A stretch of 38,769 bases of DNA, from NCBI GenBank assembly GCA_019745315.1, contig JAIETH010000001.1:154526-193294 (forward strand). The letters are read 5' to 3'. This stretch comes from Patescibacteria group bacterium (GTDB taxonomy: Bacteria; Patescibacteriota; Minisyncoccia; Phycocordibacterales; UBA918). Positions 16,275 through 24,203 of this stretch are shown piece by piece; position 1 is the stretch's first letter; each line of letters begins with the position of its first letter. Made by a program: the position numbers and the translations under genes. Below the pieces are notes generated by a model, which was given only the letters and a program-made list of their open reading frames with translations, was not told where the DNA came from and searched no databases.

Positions 16275-17201
16275 ATGCCTCTCTGGATACCAATAGCGTT
16301 TTTAGCAGTCATTTTATGGGTTATTGGTAACCTCATCGATAAACATCTCATTGAGCATTTTAGAAACGACGCTGACAGTGATACGGACGCAAACACATTG
16401 TTTATGTTCTCGTCACTGTTTGCAGTCCCGACAGCTCTTTTCGCACTCTTCATGGGTGCGAATTTTCGTATCGATCAATTAAATATACTTCTTGGGATTT
16501 CAGCAGGCTTACTTAATGGCATCTATCTACTTTTATATCTACACGCACTCGCTAAGACAGAACTCTCTCGTATCGCACCTGTCTTTCAATCAATACCAGT
16601 CTTTACCGCCATATTCGGATGGATATTTCTTCATGAAGTTTTAACTCAAACACAGCTCATTGCAGGAGCTTTTCTCATAGTAGGAGCAACAATACTTTCG
16701 TACCATAAAAGTACCAGCAAGTTTATGCTGCTGCCTGTTGTATATATTTTGATTGCATCAGCAGCTATTGCACTTCAAGTTACGTTGTTTAAGGCTGCAG
16801 CTCTAGATACATCGTTTTGGACGGGTATGTTCTGGAGCAGTATAGGACTCATAGTGTTTGGATTAGGAGTATATGCATATAACACACGATCTCGCGTACA
16901 TATAAACGCCGTCTTTGCGAAGAGAAACTACAAACTCATTGGCTTGAATTTGTTTAATGAATTGATCGATAACGCCGCGATGTTTATTTTTCTTTTTGCA
17001 ACATTACTTGGACCCATTGCACTTGTGCAAACAGTACATGCATATCATCCGGTAATTCTTTTGATTGTTACAACAATTGCAATGAAGCTTGGTTTTAAAA
17101 GTCTTAAGGAGGATGTTTCTCAAGGTGCACTGATACAAAAAGTAGGAGGTCTCGCTTTTGTTTGTATAGGAAGCGCTTTGATATATATACCGCTTATATA
17201 A
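16275..17201 (+). CDS. DMT-superfamily (EamA-like) membrane transporter
   Basis: A 308-residue protein with about ten hydrophobic spans arranged as two repeats, as in drug/metabolite transporters of the EamA type. The first repeat runs from IPIAFLAVILWVIGNLIDK to the span ending ILSYHK, with the typical ELSRIAPVFQSIPVFTAIFGW segment (about 105-125) and a GAFLIVGATIL span. The second runs from YILIASAAIALQVT to the end. The frame can be extended to a TTG at 16236, but the ATG at 16275 places the first span at the N-terminus. The substrate cannot be told. The next gene starts 5 bases on, so they probably share a message. Confidence 0.85.
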   Translation: MPLWIPIAFLAVILWVIGNLIDKHLIEHFRNDADSDTDANTLFMFSSLFAVPTALFALFMGANFRIDQLNILLGISAGLLNGIYLLLYLHALAKTELSRIAPVFQSIPVFTAIFGWIFLHEVLTQTQLIAGAFLIVGATILSYHKSTSKFMLLPVVYILIASAAIALQVTLFKAAALDTSFWTGMFWSSIGLIVFGLGVYAYNTRSRVHINAVFAKRNYKLIGLNLFNELIDNAAMFIFLFATLLGPIALVQTVHAYHPVILLIVTTIAMKLGFKSLKEDVSQGALIQKVGGLAFVCIGSALIYIPLI

Positions 17202-17206
17202 AAAAT

Positions 17207-18067
17207 ATGAACACCGCTCTACAGACTGCCCAAAAGCCAATACTCACACGAGATCAGACTGATCTAGTTGAATATTTGATGTGTAATAAGCAAGCATTTG
17301 ATGATTTTGTATATACACCATGGCAAGAGGCATTGAGGCAACTTGATGTCAGAGAGTATGATGCCAGTCTTGATTCGTATATAAATCAAACGCTCCCTGA
17401 TGGAATTCCTGAAATCATGAGAGGGAAGAGGAGCATGGTAATACTGAGAAATCTCGCAACTCCTAACTTTGAATTTTGTCGATTCATGATCAGCGCTGAT
17501 TCGTTGAGTAATTTAAATCCATTAATTTTAGAGTTCAAAGAAGATAAGTTTGCTGATGTTAATGAGCTTAAGAGAGCTTTAGGTAAATTACCTTTTTATA
17601 AAGGATTAGATTCCTCTCAGCGCCCCATAGTTGAATATCGAAGCGTAATTGATATGAGTCATTGCAATGGTAAGCATATTTCTTCGCTAAAAACATCATG
17701 GGGTGAGTCTTTTTCAGAGTTTCACAGAGCATTTTTCTTAGATATTTTCCCAAATATGAATGATAATATATATGATTTCTCTGAATGGGTACTTAAAAAA
17801 GGAAACTCATCTAAAGATTGGTATAAATCCTACTTTTGTTTGTTTTTAAGAAATAATGTCCTATTTGAGAATTTTATTACAACTGGTCGTGATGGAGAGC
17901 ATACGCGAGAAGTCGTATTGCCTGCAATTTTAGATATTTTTTCTAAGACAGGAATGAAGCCTTTAATCATTGCCCTAGAACCAACCAATATTGAAGGTGA
18001 CACTTTTTGGCTGTCGTATCCAGGCAAAACCGTTGATTTTGTTGATAAAAAAATGATTTCGAAATAA
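17207..18067 (+). CDS. Conserved-looking hypothetical protein, 286 aa
   Basis: I cannot assign a family. The ATG at 17207, five bases after the transporter stop, gives MNTALQTAQKPIL; an earlier ATG at 17162 lies inside the transporter gene. The protein is soluble with no signal peptide and mixed alpha/beta. It has a helical N-terminus (about 1-60), a central part with RSMVILRNLATPNFEFCRF, a Trp/Phe-rich stretch FHRAFFLDIFPNMND (about residue 180), and a C-terminal strand region with MKPLIIALEPTNIEGDTFW. The DNA is AT-rich. Co-transcription with the transporter upstream is likely, but no functional link is visible. Confidence 0.75.
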   Translation: MNTALQTAQKPILTRDQTDLVEYLMCNKQAFDDFVYTPWQEALRQLDVREYDASLDSYINQTLPDGIPEIMRGKRSMVILRNLATPNFEFCRFMISADSLSNLNPLILEFKEDKFADVNELKRALGKLPFYKGLDSSQRPIVEYRSVIDMSHCNGKHISSLKTSWGESFSEFHRAFFLDIFPNMNDNIYDFSEWVLKKGNSSKDWYKSYFCLFLRNNVLFENFITTGRDGEHTREVVLPAILDIFSKTGMKPLIIALEPTNIEGDTFWLSYPGKTVDFVDKKMISK

Positions 18068-18074
18068 GCATTAC

Positions 18075-18083
18075 TGCTATACT
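18075..18083 (+). promoter_or_regulatory. Extended -10 promoter giving a leaderless GTG-start mRNA
   Basis: TGC-TATACT ends exactly 6 bases before the GTG at 18090, so the start codon is the expected first transcribed base. No -35 is evident, as expected for an extended -10 promoter. Confidence 0.6.
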
Positions 18084-18089
18084 TCTAAC

Positions 18090-18410
18090 GTGAGACCTTT
18101 ATATATATACATATTTTTAGGAATATTATTTATTTCCTCTGTTGCATATAGGTATTTAGAATATACTCAAGAGAAGAATTTTATAGTTTTTGCTCAGCTA
18201 CCTTGTAATAGTTTCATTGAAAACTGTTTTGTGGTAGAAGATAGCGCTACTTTTAAGAAGGTGTCTGTCTCAGCGAAGGATGCGCCGCACTGTGTTTATG
18301 AAGGCGATTGCGAAAATTTCTCATGCGACTCGATGTCCGAGTGCCAAATAACATACTGCTCAAATGAAATCCTTTTGGATGGAGAAAGTTGTGTAAGTAA
18401 CGAGGAATAA
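18090..18410 (+). CDS. Small membrane-anchored cysteine-rich extracytoplasmic protein
   Basis: 106 residues starting with GTG. A single hydrophobic segment (about 4-20, YIYIFLGILFISSVAYRY) anchors or exports the protein. The remainder is acidic and Cys-rich, with eight Cys falling in short-spaced groups (PCNSFIENCF, CVYEGDCENFSCDSMSEC, YCSN and SCVSN), suggesting disulfides outside the membrane. I recall similar short anchored Cys-rich proteins in other Parcubacteria genomes, without a known role. It lies 22 bases after the 286-aa gene and 11 before the kinase gene, and has its own leaderless promoter. It may be a partner of the following sensor kinase, but that is only positional. Confidence 0.75.
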   Translation: MRPLYIYIFLGILFISSVAYRYLEYTQEKNFIVFAQLPCNSFIENCFVVEDSATFKKVSVSAKDAPHCVYEGDCENFSCDSMSECQITYCSNEILLDGESCVSNEE

Positions 18411-18421
18411 ATCTTGTATAT

Positions 18422-20107
18422 ATGCCACTCGTTGAATATCTAGCAACAATTCAATACTGCTTCACGTATGTAATAGATCAAATTTCTATTGAGCTTCTAT
18501 TGTATGCTCATATACCCACAGCCATCGTTGCGTTACTTTTTGGATTGTATTTACTTTTTAAAAATCCAAACAGAATAAGTTTTGCTTTATTTTTGGTGTC
18601 GCTCAGTTTTGCATTATGGTGCTTTTTAAATTTAAACACCTGGTTTCCGTTCATCGGCTCTGCAAATACCATGTTTACATGGTCGCTCATTGATTTAACT
18701 GGTTTGTTTCTCTTCTTCTTTGCTTATAGATTTCTTTACGTCTATATAAAAAAGAAAGAGCTGCCATTGTGGCAGACCCTCGTAGTGCTTGTATTACTCT
18801 TGCCAACAATAGTTACTACACTATTAGGAAAAAATTTAACTGGCTTTGACGCAGTGATTTGTGAATCGATAGAGAACGAGCTTGTGACGCTATATCCTTA
18901 TTTTGTTCAAGCAATTTTCTTGCTAGGAGCACTCGTACTAGGTTTTAATGAGCAGAAAAAGATTGATCAAAAAGAACACAGGGCAGAAATAGTTCTTGCA
19001 ACACTGGGTATTACAATTTTTCTTTTGTTCTTTTTTAGTTCAACACTCCTTGCTTCGCTTCTTGCAAATTTTGCTGTCGTAGAATATGCCTATAATTTTG
19101 GCATATATGGATTGTTTGGCATGCCAATACTTTTGATTTTTCTTGGGTATCTCATAGTAAGATACCAAGCGTTTGATATAAAAGTATTCGGAGCTCAGGC
19201 TATTGTTATAACGCTAGTAATTTTGGATGCGGCTGGGATATTCTTTTCTTCTTCTCGATCAGAACTAGTGGTAAACGTAGTAACCGCGCTTATTGTTGTG
19301 CTATTTGGCTCGTTTCTTATTCGGAGCGTTAAGAAAGAAATCGAAGGGAGAGAGCGAAATGAAGAGTTGGCAAAAGAGCTTGCGAAGACAAATACACGCT
19401 TGCGGGAGCTTGATCGACAGAAGTCAGAGTTTGTTTCTATCGCTTCCCATCAGCTCCGAAGTCCACTTACATCTATTCGAGGATACACTTCTATGTTGAT
19501 GGAGGGCTCTTTTGGAAAACTTCCTCAAAAGGCAGTTGATACACTCGGTCGTATCCTTGAATCAAGTAGCTATATGGCGCTTTCTATTGAAGACTTCCTT
19601 AATGTGTCTCGTATTGAACAGGGGCGGATGAAGTACGAAAATACTAATGTTGATGTGTGTGATATGGCCAAAAAAGTTGCTGAAGAAATGCAGCAAGCCG
19701 CGCTCAAAAAAGGACTTGTCTTACTTTTCCGCTCGGAAGCAAAAGGATCAACGGTAGCACACGTAGATCCAGGAAAGACACGACAAGTTATATACAATCT
19801 GATTGATAATGCGCTCAAATACACACCTAAAGGAAGTATTGATGTTGTGGTGCGTAGTGAAATGGGAGACAAAAAGATGAGTATCGATATACGAGATACT
19901 GGCGTCGGTATCTCTAAAGAAACAATGGGTCGTTTGTTTGATAAATTTGTTCGCGCGCGAAATGCCAATAGTGTAAACGTGAGCGGAACTGACTTAGGTT
20001 TATATGTTGCTAAGCAGATGATTGAAGCAATGGGTGGCAAAATAACTATCGCCTCTGAAGGAGAGGGGAAGGGTTCAACATTTACCATTGAACTACCTCT
20101 TGCCTAA
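18422..20107 (+). CDS. Orphan membrane sensor histidine kinase
   Basis: A 561-residue two-component sensor. The N-terminal half has about eight membrane spans (from LLLYAHIPTAIVALLFGLYL to about residue 300), a 7TM/MASE-like sensing module with no large periplasmic domain. A short coiled coil leads to HisKA, with the phospho-acceptor in SIASHQLRSPLTS (His343). The HATPase_c domain shows NLIDNALKYTP (N box), DTGVGI (G1), LFDKFVRA (F box) and SGTDLGLYVAKQM (G2). G2 reads GTDLGL where GTGLGL is usual. No response regulator gene lies nearby, so its partner is elsewhere. The start is the ATG at 18422, 11 bases after the previous stop. Confidence 0.93.
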   Translation: MPLVEYLATIQYCFTYVIDQISIELLLYAHIPTAIVALLFGLYLLFKNPNRISFALFLVSLSFALWCFLNLNTWFPFIGSANTMFTWSLIDLTGLFLFFFAYRFLYVYIKKKELPLWQTLVVLVLLLPTIVTTLLGKNLTGFDAVICESIENELVTLYPYFVQAIFLLGALVLGFNEQKKIDQKEHRAEIVLATLGITIFLLFFFSSTLLASLLANFAVVEYAYNFGIYGLFGMPILLIFLGYLIVRYQAFDIKVFGAQAIVITLVILDAAGIFFSSSRSELVVNVVTALIVVLFGSFLIRSVKKEIEGRERNEELAKELAKTNTRLRELDRQKSEFVSIASHQLRSPLTSIRGYTSMLMEGSFGKLPQKAVDTLGRILESSSYMALSIEDFLNVSRIEQGRMKYENTNVDVCDMAKKVAEEMQQAALKKGLVLLFRSEAKGSTVAHVDPGKTRQVIYNLIDNALKYTPKGSIDVVVRSEMGDKKMSIDIRDTGVGISKETMGRLFDKFVRARNANSVNVSGTDLGLYVAKQMIEAMGGKITIASEGEGKGSTFTIELPLA

Positions 20108-20139
20108 AATTCTCGACCACTCTTTTAGGGTCTGTAAAT

Positions 20140-20156
20140 CTCTGATACTATCAGAG
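20140..20156 (+). promoter_or_regulatory. Perfect palindrome overlapping the aminopeptidase promoter
   Basis: CTCTGATACTATCAGAG is a perfect 17-base palindrome (8+1+8) ending two bases before the ATG. It contains an extended -10 TGA-TACTAT (20143-20151) that ends 7 bases before the start codon. It looks like a repressor operator over a leaderless promoter, or a 5'-end hairpin if transcription begins earlier. Confidence 0.5.
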
Positions 20157-20158
20157 AT

Positions 20159-21598
20159 ATGAAAATTACGACACAAAAGAAACCTATAGACGAGGCGCCT
20201 CGTTCTTTTATACGAGCCGTTTTTGAGGATGCAGATACTGTTGTGGTGCGTGAAAAAGAAGGAGTGACGGAGCTTGTAATTCCAAGAAAGAAAGAGCTCT
20301 CTTTGCGAACATTCCGTACCCTTGTGCGGCTGATGACTCGAACCGCAAAGCAGTACGGTTTTACGCACCTAGCGATTACTGCGGCTGACATTCTTGATTC
20401 TGCACTCCTGACAAAACATTCTCGCGAAGATATCCTCGCTATCTTTGCAGAAAATGCAGTTATTGCACACTATGAGTTTGCTCTCTATAAGACAAAGAGA
20501 AAAGAAAAGAAAATTGAAGAGATCTGTGTTTTTGGACTTGAGACGAAGGATATTGATGCGCTGAAGAAAGGGTATGTGGTTGGTACGTATGTGAACCATG
20601 CGCGCGATCTTTCTAATACTCCTGGAGGCGATATGACTCCCGAAGTACTGGCTCGTGGTGCTCAAAATCTCGCAAAAAACTCAAAGGTGACAGTAAAAGT
20701 GTTGGGTGTACAAGATATTGCCAAGCTTAAGATGGGAGCAATCCTTGGTGTTGCTAAGGGGTCTAGTGCCGCTCCTCGTTTTATCATCATGGAATACTGG
20801 GGAGCAGGGAAGAAGGCTTCCGAGCAAACCAAAGGTGCAAAAAAGATACGGGGCGGTAACGCCAGCGATACAAATAACCCAATTATTTTTGTCGGTAAAG
20901 GAATCACGTTCGATACTGGAGGCCTCAATCTCAAACCAGGAGAGTCTGCGCTTGAAATGCATATGGATATGTCAGGAGGGGCGGCTGTTATCGCTGCAAT
21001 TGTTGCTGCTTCACAGCTGGGGCTCAAACGAAATATCATTGCCCTTATCCCCGCTGCAGAAAACATGGTCTCGGGAGAAAGCTATCGCCCAGGGGACATT
21101 CTCAAAACAATGTCTGGGAAAACAGTTGAAGTACTCAATACTGATGCGGAAGGACGCCTCGTACTTGCCGATGCGCTTACCTATGCCGAACGGTACGAAC
21201 CAAAGCTTGTAATTGATGTAGCGACCCTTACAGGAGCCGCTCTTGTTGCTCTTGGGCAGCATGCTTCAGCCCTTATGACGAAAGATACAGATCTGCAGAA
21301 TAGACTCCAAGAACTTGGCGAAGAAAGTGGAGATTATCTCTGGCCATTACCACTTTGGGATGAGTATAAGCAACACACCAAGGGAGCATTTGCTGATATT
21401 GCAAATATCCCTTCATCAGGTGCTCGTTATGGAGGTTGTATTAATGGAGGAATGTTCCTCTCTCACTTTGCAGAAAAATATCCATGGGCACATATCGATA
21501 TGGCTCCACGAATGACCTCAATTCCTTCTGACCACCTTGCGAAAGGCGCGACTGGTGAAACGGTACGACTCCTTATTGCTATTGCAGAAAAATACTAA
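20159..21598 (+). CDS. pepA: Leucyl aminopeptidase, M17 family
   Basis: Cytoplasmic dinuclear-metal aminopeptidase that removes N-terminal residues from peptides. The 479 residues comprise a divergent N-terminal macrodomain-like part (about 1-150) and the catalytic domain. The catalytic domain shows FVGKGITFDTGGLNLKPG (metal-binding Lys and Asp), MHMDMSGGAAV, and the family signature NTDAEGRLVLADAL (metal-ligand Asp/Glu, catalytic Arg). A GGCINGGMFLSHF block and an AHIDMAP block close the fold. An insertion rich in Lys/Gly (AGKKASEQTKGAKKIRGGN) precedes the catalytic core. It is transcribed from its own promoter under a palindrome. Confidence 0.95.
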   Translation: MKITTQKKPIDEAPRSFIRAVFEDADTVVVREKEGVTELVIPRKKELSLRTFRTLVRLMTRTAKQYGFTHLAITAADILDSALLTKHSREDILAIFAENAVIAHYEFALYKTKRKEKKIEEICVFGLETKDIDALKKGYVVGTYVNHARDLSNTPGGDMTPEVLARGAQNLAKNSKVTVKVLGVQDIAKLKMGAILGVAKGSSAAPRFIIMEYWGAGKKASEQTKGAKKIRGGNASDTNNPIIFVGKGITFDTGGLNLKPGESALEMHMDMSGGAAVIAAIVAASQLGLKRNIIALIPAAENMVSGESYRPGDILKTMSGKTVEVLNTDAEGRLVLADALTYAERYEPKLVIDVATLTGAALVALGQHASALMTKDTDLQNRLQELGEESGDYLWPLPLWDEYKQHTKGAFADIANIPSSGARYGGCINGGMFLSHFAEKYPWAHIDMAPRMTSIPSDHLAKGATGETVRLLIAIAEKY

Positions 21599-21636
21599 CA
21601 CTCGCACAGAAAAAGACGCGAGAGTGGTCTATATTC

Positions 21637-21645
21637 TGCTATGAT
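21637..21645 (+). promoter_or_regulatory. Extended -10 promoter that fixes the scpA start
   Basis: TGC-TATGAT ends 7 bases before the ATG at 21653. An earlier in-frame ATG (21641) lies inside this -10 box, so it should not be transcribed from this promoter. The box therefore supports 21653 as the start and a leaderless message for the long downstream operon. Confidence 0.55.
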
Positions 21646-21652
21646 ACGTGGA

Positions 21653-22390
21653 ATGGATACTCATACACCCACTTCTTTTGCAGTGAAAACAGAGGTATTT
21701 GAAGGACCTCTTGATCTCTTACTTGATCTTATTGAGAGAAGGAAGCTTCTCATCAATGACATATCGTTGGCGTCCGTCACAGACGAGTACATGGCGTATG
21801 TGCGCAGCTTACAAGAAAACCACCTTCACGAAACATCTCACTTTGTACTCATAGCAGCAACGCTGCTGCTTATTAAATCAAAATCTCTTCTCCCGGTACT
21901 TGAACTTACTGAAGAAGAGTCTCACTCGGTAACTGACCTCGAACTCCGACTCAAGCTCTATCAGATCTATCGAGATGCAGGGAAAGAGCTCAGTGCGCGT
22001 TTCGATGTTGCGCCTTTGTATGAAAAAACGTATATACAAGATGAAAATCCTCTCTTTACCCCTGATTCACGCACAACACTCGCAAGCTTAAAGGAAGCAA
22101 TTACGGACGTCATAAACCGCTTTCCAAAAGTCGTCTTCAGAGCACAAGTTGCTGTTAAGAAGGTCATGTCTCTTGAAGATATGATTAAAAGTGTGGAGGA
22201 GAGGATCACTCGACAATTCAAGCTTTCATTTAAGGATTTTGTAGGTCAAAAAGAACGATCTCACGTTATAGTGAGCTTCTTAGCGGTACTTGAGCTTGTG
22301 AAGCAGGGGACGGTCTTAGTGCAACAGGAAAGTCGCTTTCATGATATTACGATCGAGCGCGAGGGAGTTGACACACCTAAATATACGTAG
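21653..22390 (+). CDS. scpA: Segregation and condensation protein A
   Basis: Kleisin subunit that bridges SMC heads in the bacterial condensin. The 245 residues begin with the diagnostic VFEGPLDLLLDLIERRKL, followed by ISLASVTDEYMAYV and FVLIAATLLLIKSKSLLP in the N-terminal helical bundle. The C-terminal winged helix has VIVSFLAVLELVKQG and FHDITIERE. The start at 21653 is preferred over 21641 (four extra residues) because of the promoter position. scpB follows 65 bases later with its own -10 box. The pair heads a run of cell-wall genes. Confidence 0.95.
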   Translation: MDTHTPTSFAVKTEVFEGPLDLLLDLIERRKLLINDISLASVTDEYMAYVRSLQENHLHETSHFVLIAATLLLIKSKSLLPVLELTEEESHSVTDLELRLKLYQIYRDAGKELSARFDVAPLYEKTYIQDENPLFTPDSRTTLASLKEAITDVINRFPKVVFRAQVAVKKVMSLEDMIKSVEERITRQFKLSFKDFVGQKERSHVIVSFLAVLELVKQGTVLVQQESRFHDITIEREGVDTPKYT

Positions 22391-22439
22391 CATTCAACCA
22401 CATAACTGACAGGATCTGGTCTTTTATTGCTCTCTAAGC

Positions 22440-22448
22440 TGGTATACT
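22440..22448 (+). promoter_or_regulatory. Extended -10 promoter before scpB
   Basis: TGG-TATACT ends 7 bases before the scpB ATG, predicting a leaderless mRNA. The 65-base scpA-scpB gap contains no SD. Confidence 0.55.
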
Positions 22449-22455
22449 GCTCATT

Positions 22456-23028
22456 ATGAACCTTGAAGCACAACTTGAGGGCGTATTGTTTTATACGTCT
22501 GAGCCTATGAGTATTGGAGATCTCGCAAAGCTTTGCGAAGTCGAAAAAGAAGCTGTGGAGCAGGCTATTCAATCTCTCACAGTGGCGCTCGAGTCTCGAG
22601 GGATTCGTCTTGTTCGAGAAGGAGAGTCTGTCGCTCTGATGACAGCTCCTTTCGTGGGCGATATTATTGAAAAAATACGGAAAGATGAACTCAAGAGAGA
22701 CATAGGAAAGGCAGGAGCAGAAACACTGGCGATTATTGCATATCACGAAAGCGTTACTCGCTCTGAAATTGATTTCATTCGCGGCGTCAATTCAACGTTC
22801 ATACTGCGGAATCTTATGATTCGCGGTCTCATAGAGCGTATACCGCATCCAACTGATCAACGTTCTTTTGCATACAAACCAACCGTTGAGCTTTACGCAC
22901 ATTTAGGGATTACTAAAAAAGATGAACTCCCTCAATATAACGAGATAGTCGAAGAGATACGTAAATATAAAAATACTGATACTGAAAAAGGTCTGTCTGA
23001 AGAAGAGTCTACGCAAACTACTGTATGA
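22456..23028 (+). CDS. scpB: Segregation and condensation protein B
   Basis: Dimeric winged-helix subunit that binds ScpA within the SMC-ScpAB complex. The 190 residues contain LEGVLFYTSEPMSIGDLAKL at the N-terminus and the very characteristic ETLAIIAYHESVTRSEIDFIRGVNS, followed by LRNLMIRGLIER. The C-terminal tail is acidic and unordered. The TGA stop overlaps the start of the next gene (ATGA at 23025-23028), so translation is coupled to the carboxypeptidase gene. Confidence 0.96.
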   Translation: MNLEAQLEGVLFYTSEPMSIGDLAKLCEVEKEAVEQAIQSLTVALESRGIRLVREGESVALMTAPFVGDIIEKIRKDELKRDIGKAGAETLAIIAYHESVTRSEIDFIRGVNSTFILRNLMIRGLIERIPHPTDQRSFAYKPTVELYAHLGITKKDELPQYNEIVEEIRKYKNTDTEKGLSEEESTQTTV

Positions 23029-24203
23029 ACGACATAGAAACAAAAAATAATCCGGAGGGAGAAGCAGAGACAGAGATGGTTGTACCTGTTGCTGATACTG
23101 AGATACCTGAGGAACACAAAGAGGATCTTGCCCCTGAAGAAGGCGCGACTCTTGAAACCGAGGTGTCTGAGACCATAGAGGAAGAATCTCCAAAGCACAC
23201 AGAGATTCCTCTCATCAAGGAACCAATTCCTCCTGGCCAAAATGGAATGCCGACAATACCCCAGCTTATCGTTGCTTTGAGTATATTGGTGGGCGTATTA
23301 GGTTCACCATACCTCTTTAAGCTCACTCCACAATTACTTGGTGGTACAGCAGAAGAATCTACAGAAGTGATACAAGAACCTCTGTCGCAAAAAGCAGTTG
23401 AAGTTGATTTCTTTGCTGATCTTATACTCGAAGCTGAGTCTGCATATGTGTGGGATGTTGCAGAACAGCGAGCTCTTTTTAATAAAAATGCACAAGCGCA
23501 ATTACCACTTGCATCTCTCACAAAACTTATGACTGCAGTGGTTGCAAGTGAGATGTATGGCGACACAACTACGGTTCCCATTGCACTTCGCGCCATAGAG
23601 CAGGAAGGGGAGAATGGATTTCATGATGGAGATAGGTGGAATGCAAAGAAACTTTTGGAATATACTCTCGTTACCTCTTCAAATGATGGCGCATATGCCC
23701 TCGCTTCTGCAGCAGGCGCACTTCTTGATGCGGAAGATACTCGTACACCAGAAGAAGCTTTTATTGAACGCATGAATACAAAAGCTGAAGAAATTGGTCT
23801 TTCAAATACCTACTTCAGCAACCCAACAGGCCTTGATACTTCAGAGTCAGAAAGTGGAAGCTATGGTTCTGCGCGTGACGTTGCATTTCTTATGGAATAC
23901 ATACTTGCAAATAACCCGGAAATCTTACAAGACACGACAAAAACAACTGAAATCTTTGTTGATGCGAACGGAACTACCTTTACCGCCACCAATACCAATC
24001 AGTTTATTGGGGACATAGAAAATGCTTTGGGGTCAAAAACAGGGTATACGACTCTTGCTGGAGGAAATTTGGTGATAGCATTTAACGTAGGACTCAATCA
24101 TCCGATAATAATTTCCGTACTCGGATCGACGCGAGATGGCCGCTTTACCGACGTCGAGAAAATCCGTGAGCGTATAGAAAAAATAATGACTTCAACACCA
24201 TGA
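23025..24203 (+). CDS. D-alanyl-D-alanine carboxypeptidase (peptidase S11), membrane-anchored
   Basis: Penicillin-binding-protein-type serine peptidase that trims stem peptides of peptidoglycan. Motifs are complete: SxxK in SLTK (Ser164, Lys167), SxN in SSND (about 217-219) and KTG (337-339). Unlike the usual DacA with a cleaved signal peptide, it has an acidic cytoplasmic N-terminus of about 80 residues before a single membrane span (LIVALSILVGVLGSPYLF, about 81-98), so it is a type II membrane protein. It has no C-terminal amphipathic anchor; the chain ends shortly after the catalytic domain. It overlaps both scpB and mraY by ATGA. Confidence 0.93.
   Translation: MNDIETKNNPEGEAETEMVVPVADTEIPEEHKEDLAPEEGATLETEVSETIEEESPKHTEIPLIKEPIPPGQNGMPTIPQLIVALSILVGVLGSPYLFKLTPQLLGGTAEESTEVIQEPLSQKAVEVDFFADLILEAESAYVWDVAEQRALFNKNAQAQLPLASLTKLMTAVVASEMYGDTTTVPIALRAIEQEGENGFHDGDRWNAKKLLEYTLVTSSNDGAYALASAAGALLDAEDTRTPEEAFIERMNTKAEEIGLSNTYFSNPTGLDTSESESGSYGSARDVAFLMEYILANNPEILQDTTKTTEIFVDANGTTFTATNTNQFIGDIENALGSKTGYTTLAGGNLVIAFNVGLNHPIIISVLGSTRDGRFTDVEKIRERIEKIMTSTP

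Noticed and set aside
21599..21627. CACTCGC / GCGAGAGTG hairpin after the aminopeptidase as a terminator
   Set aside because: The stem is bulged and no T-run follows; at most a weak element.
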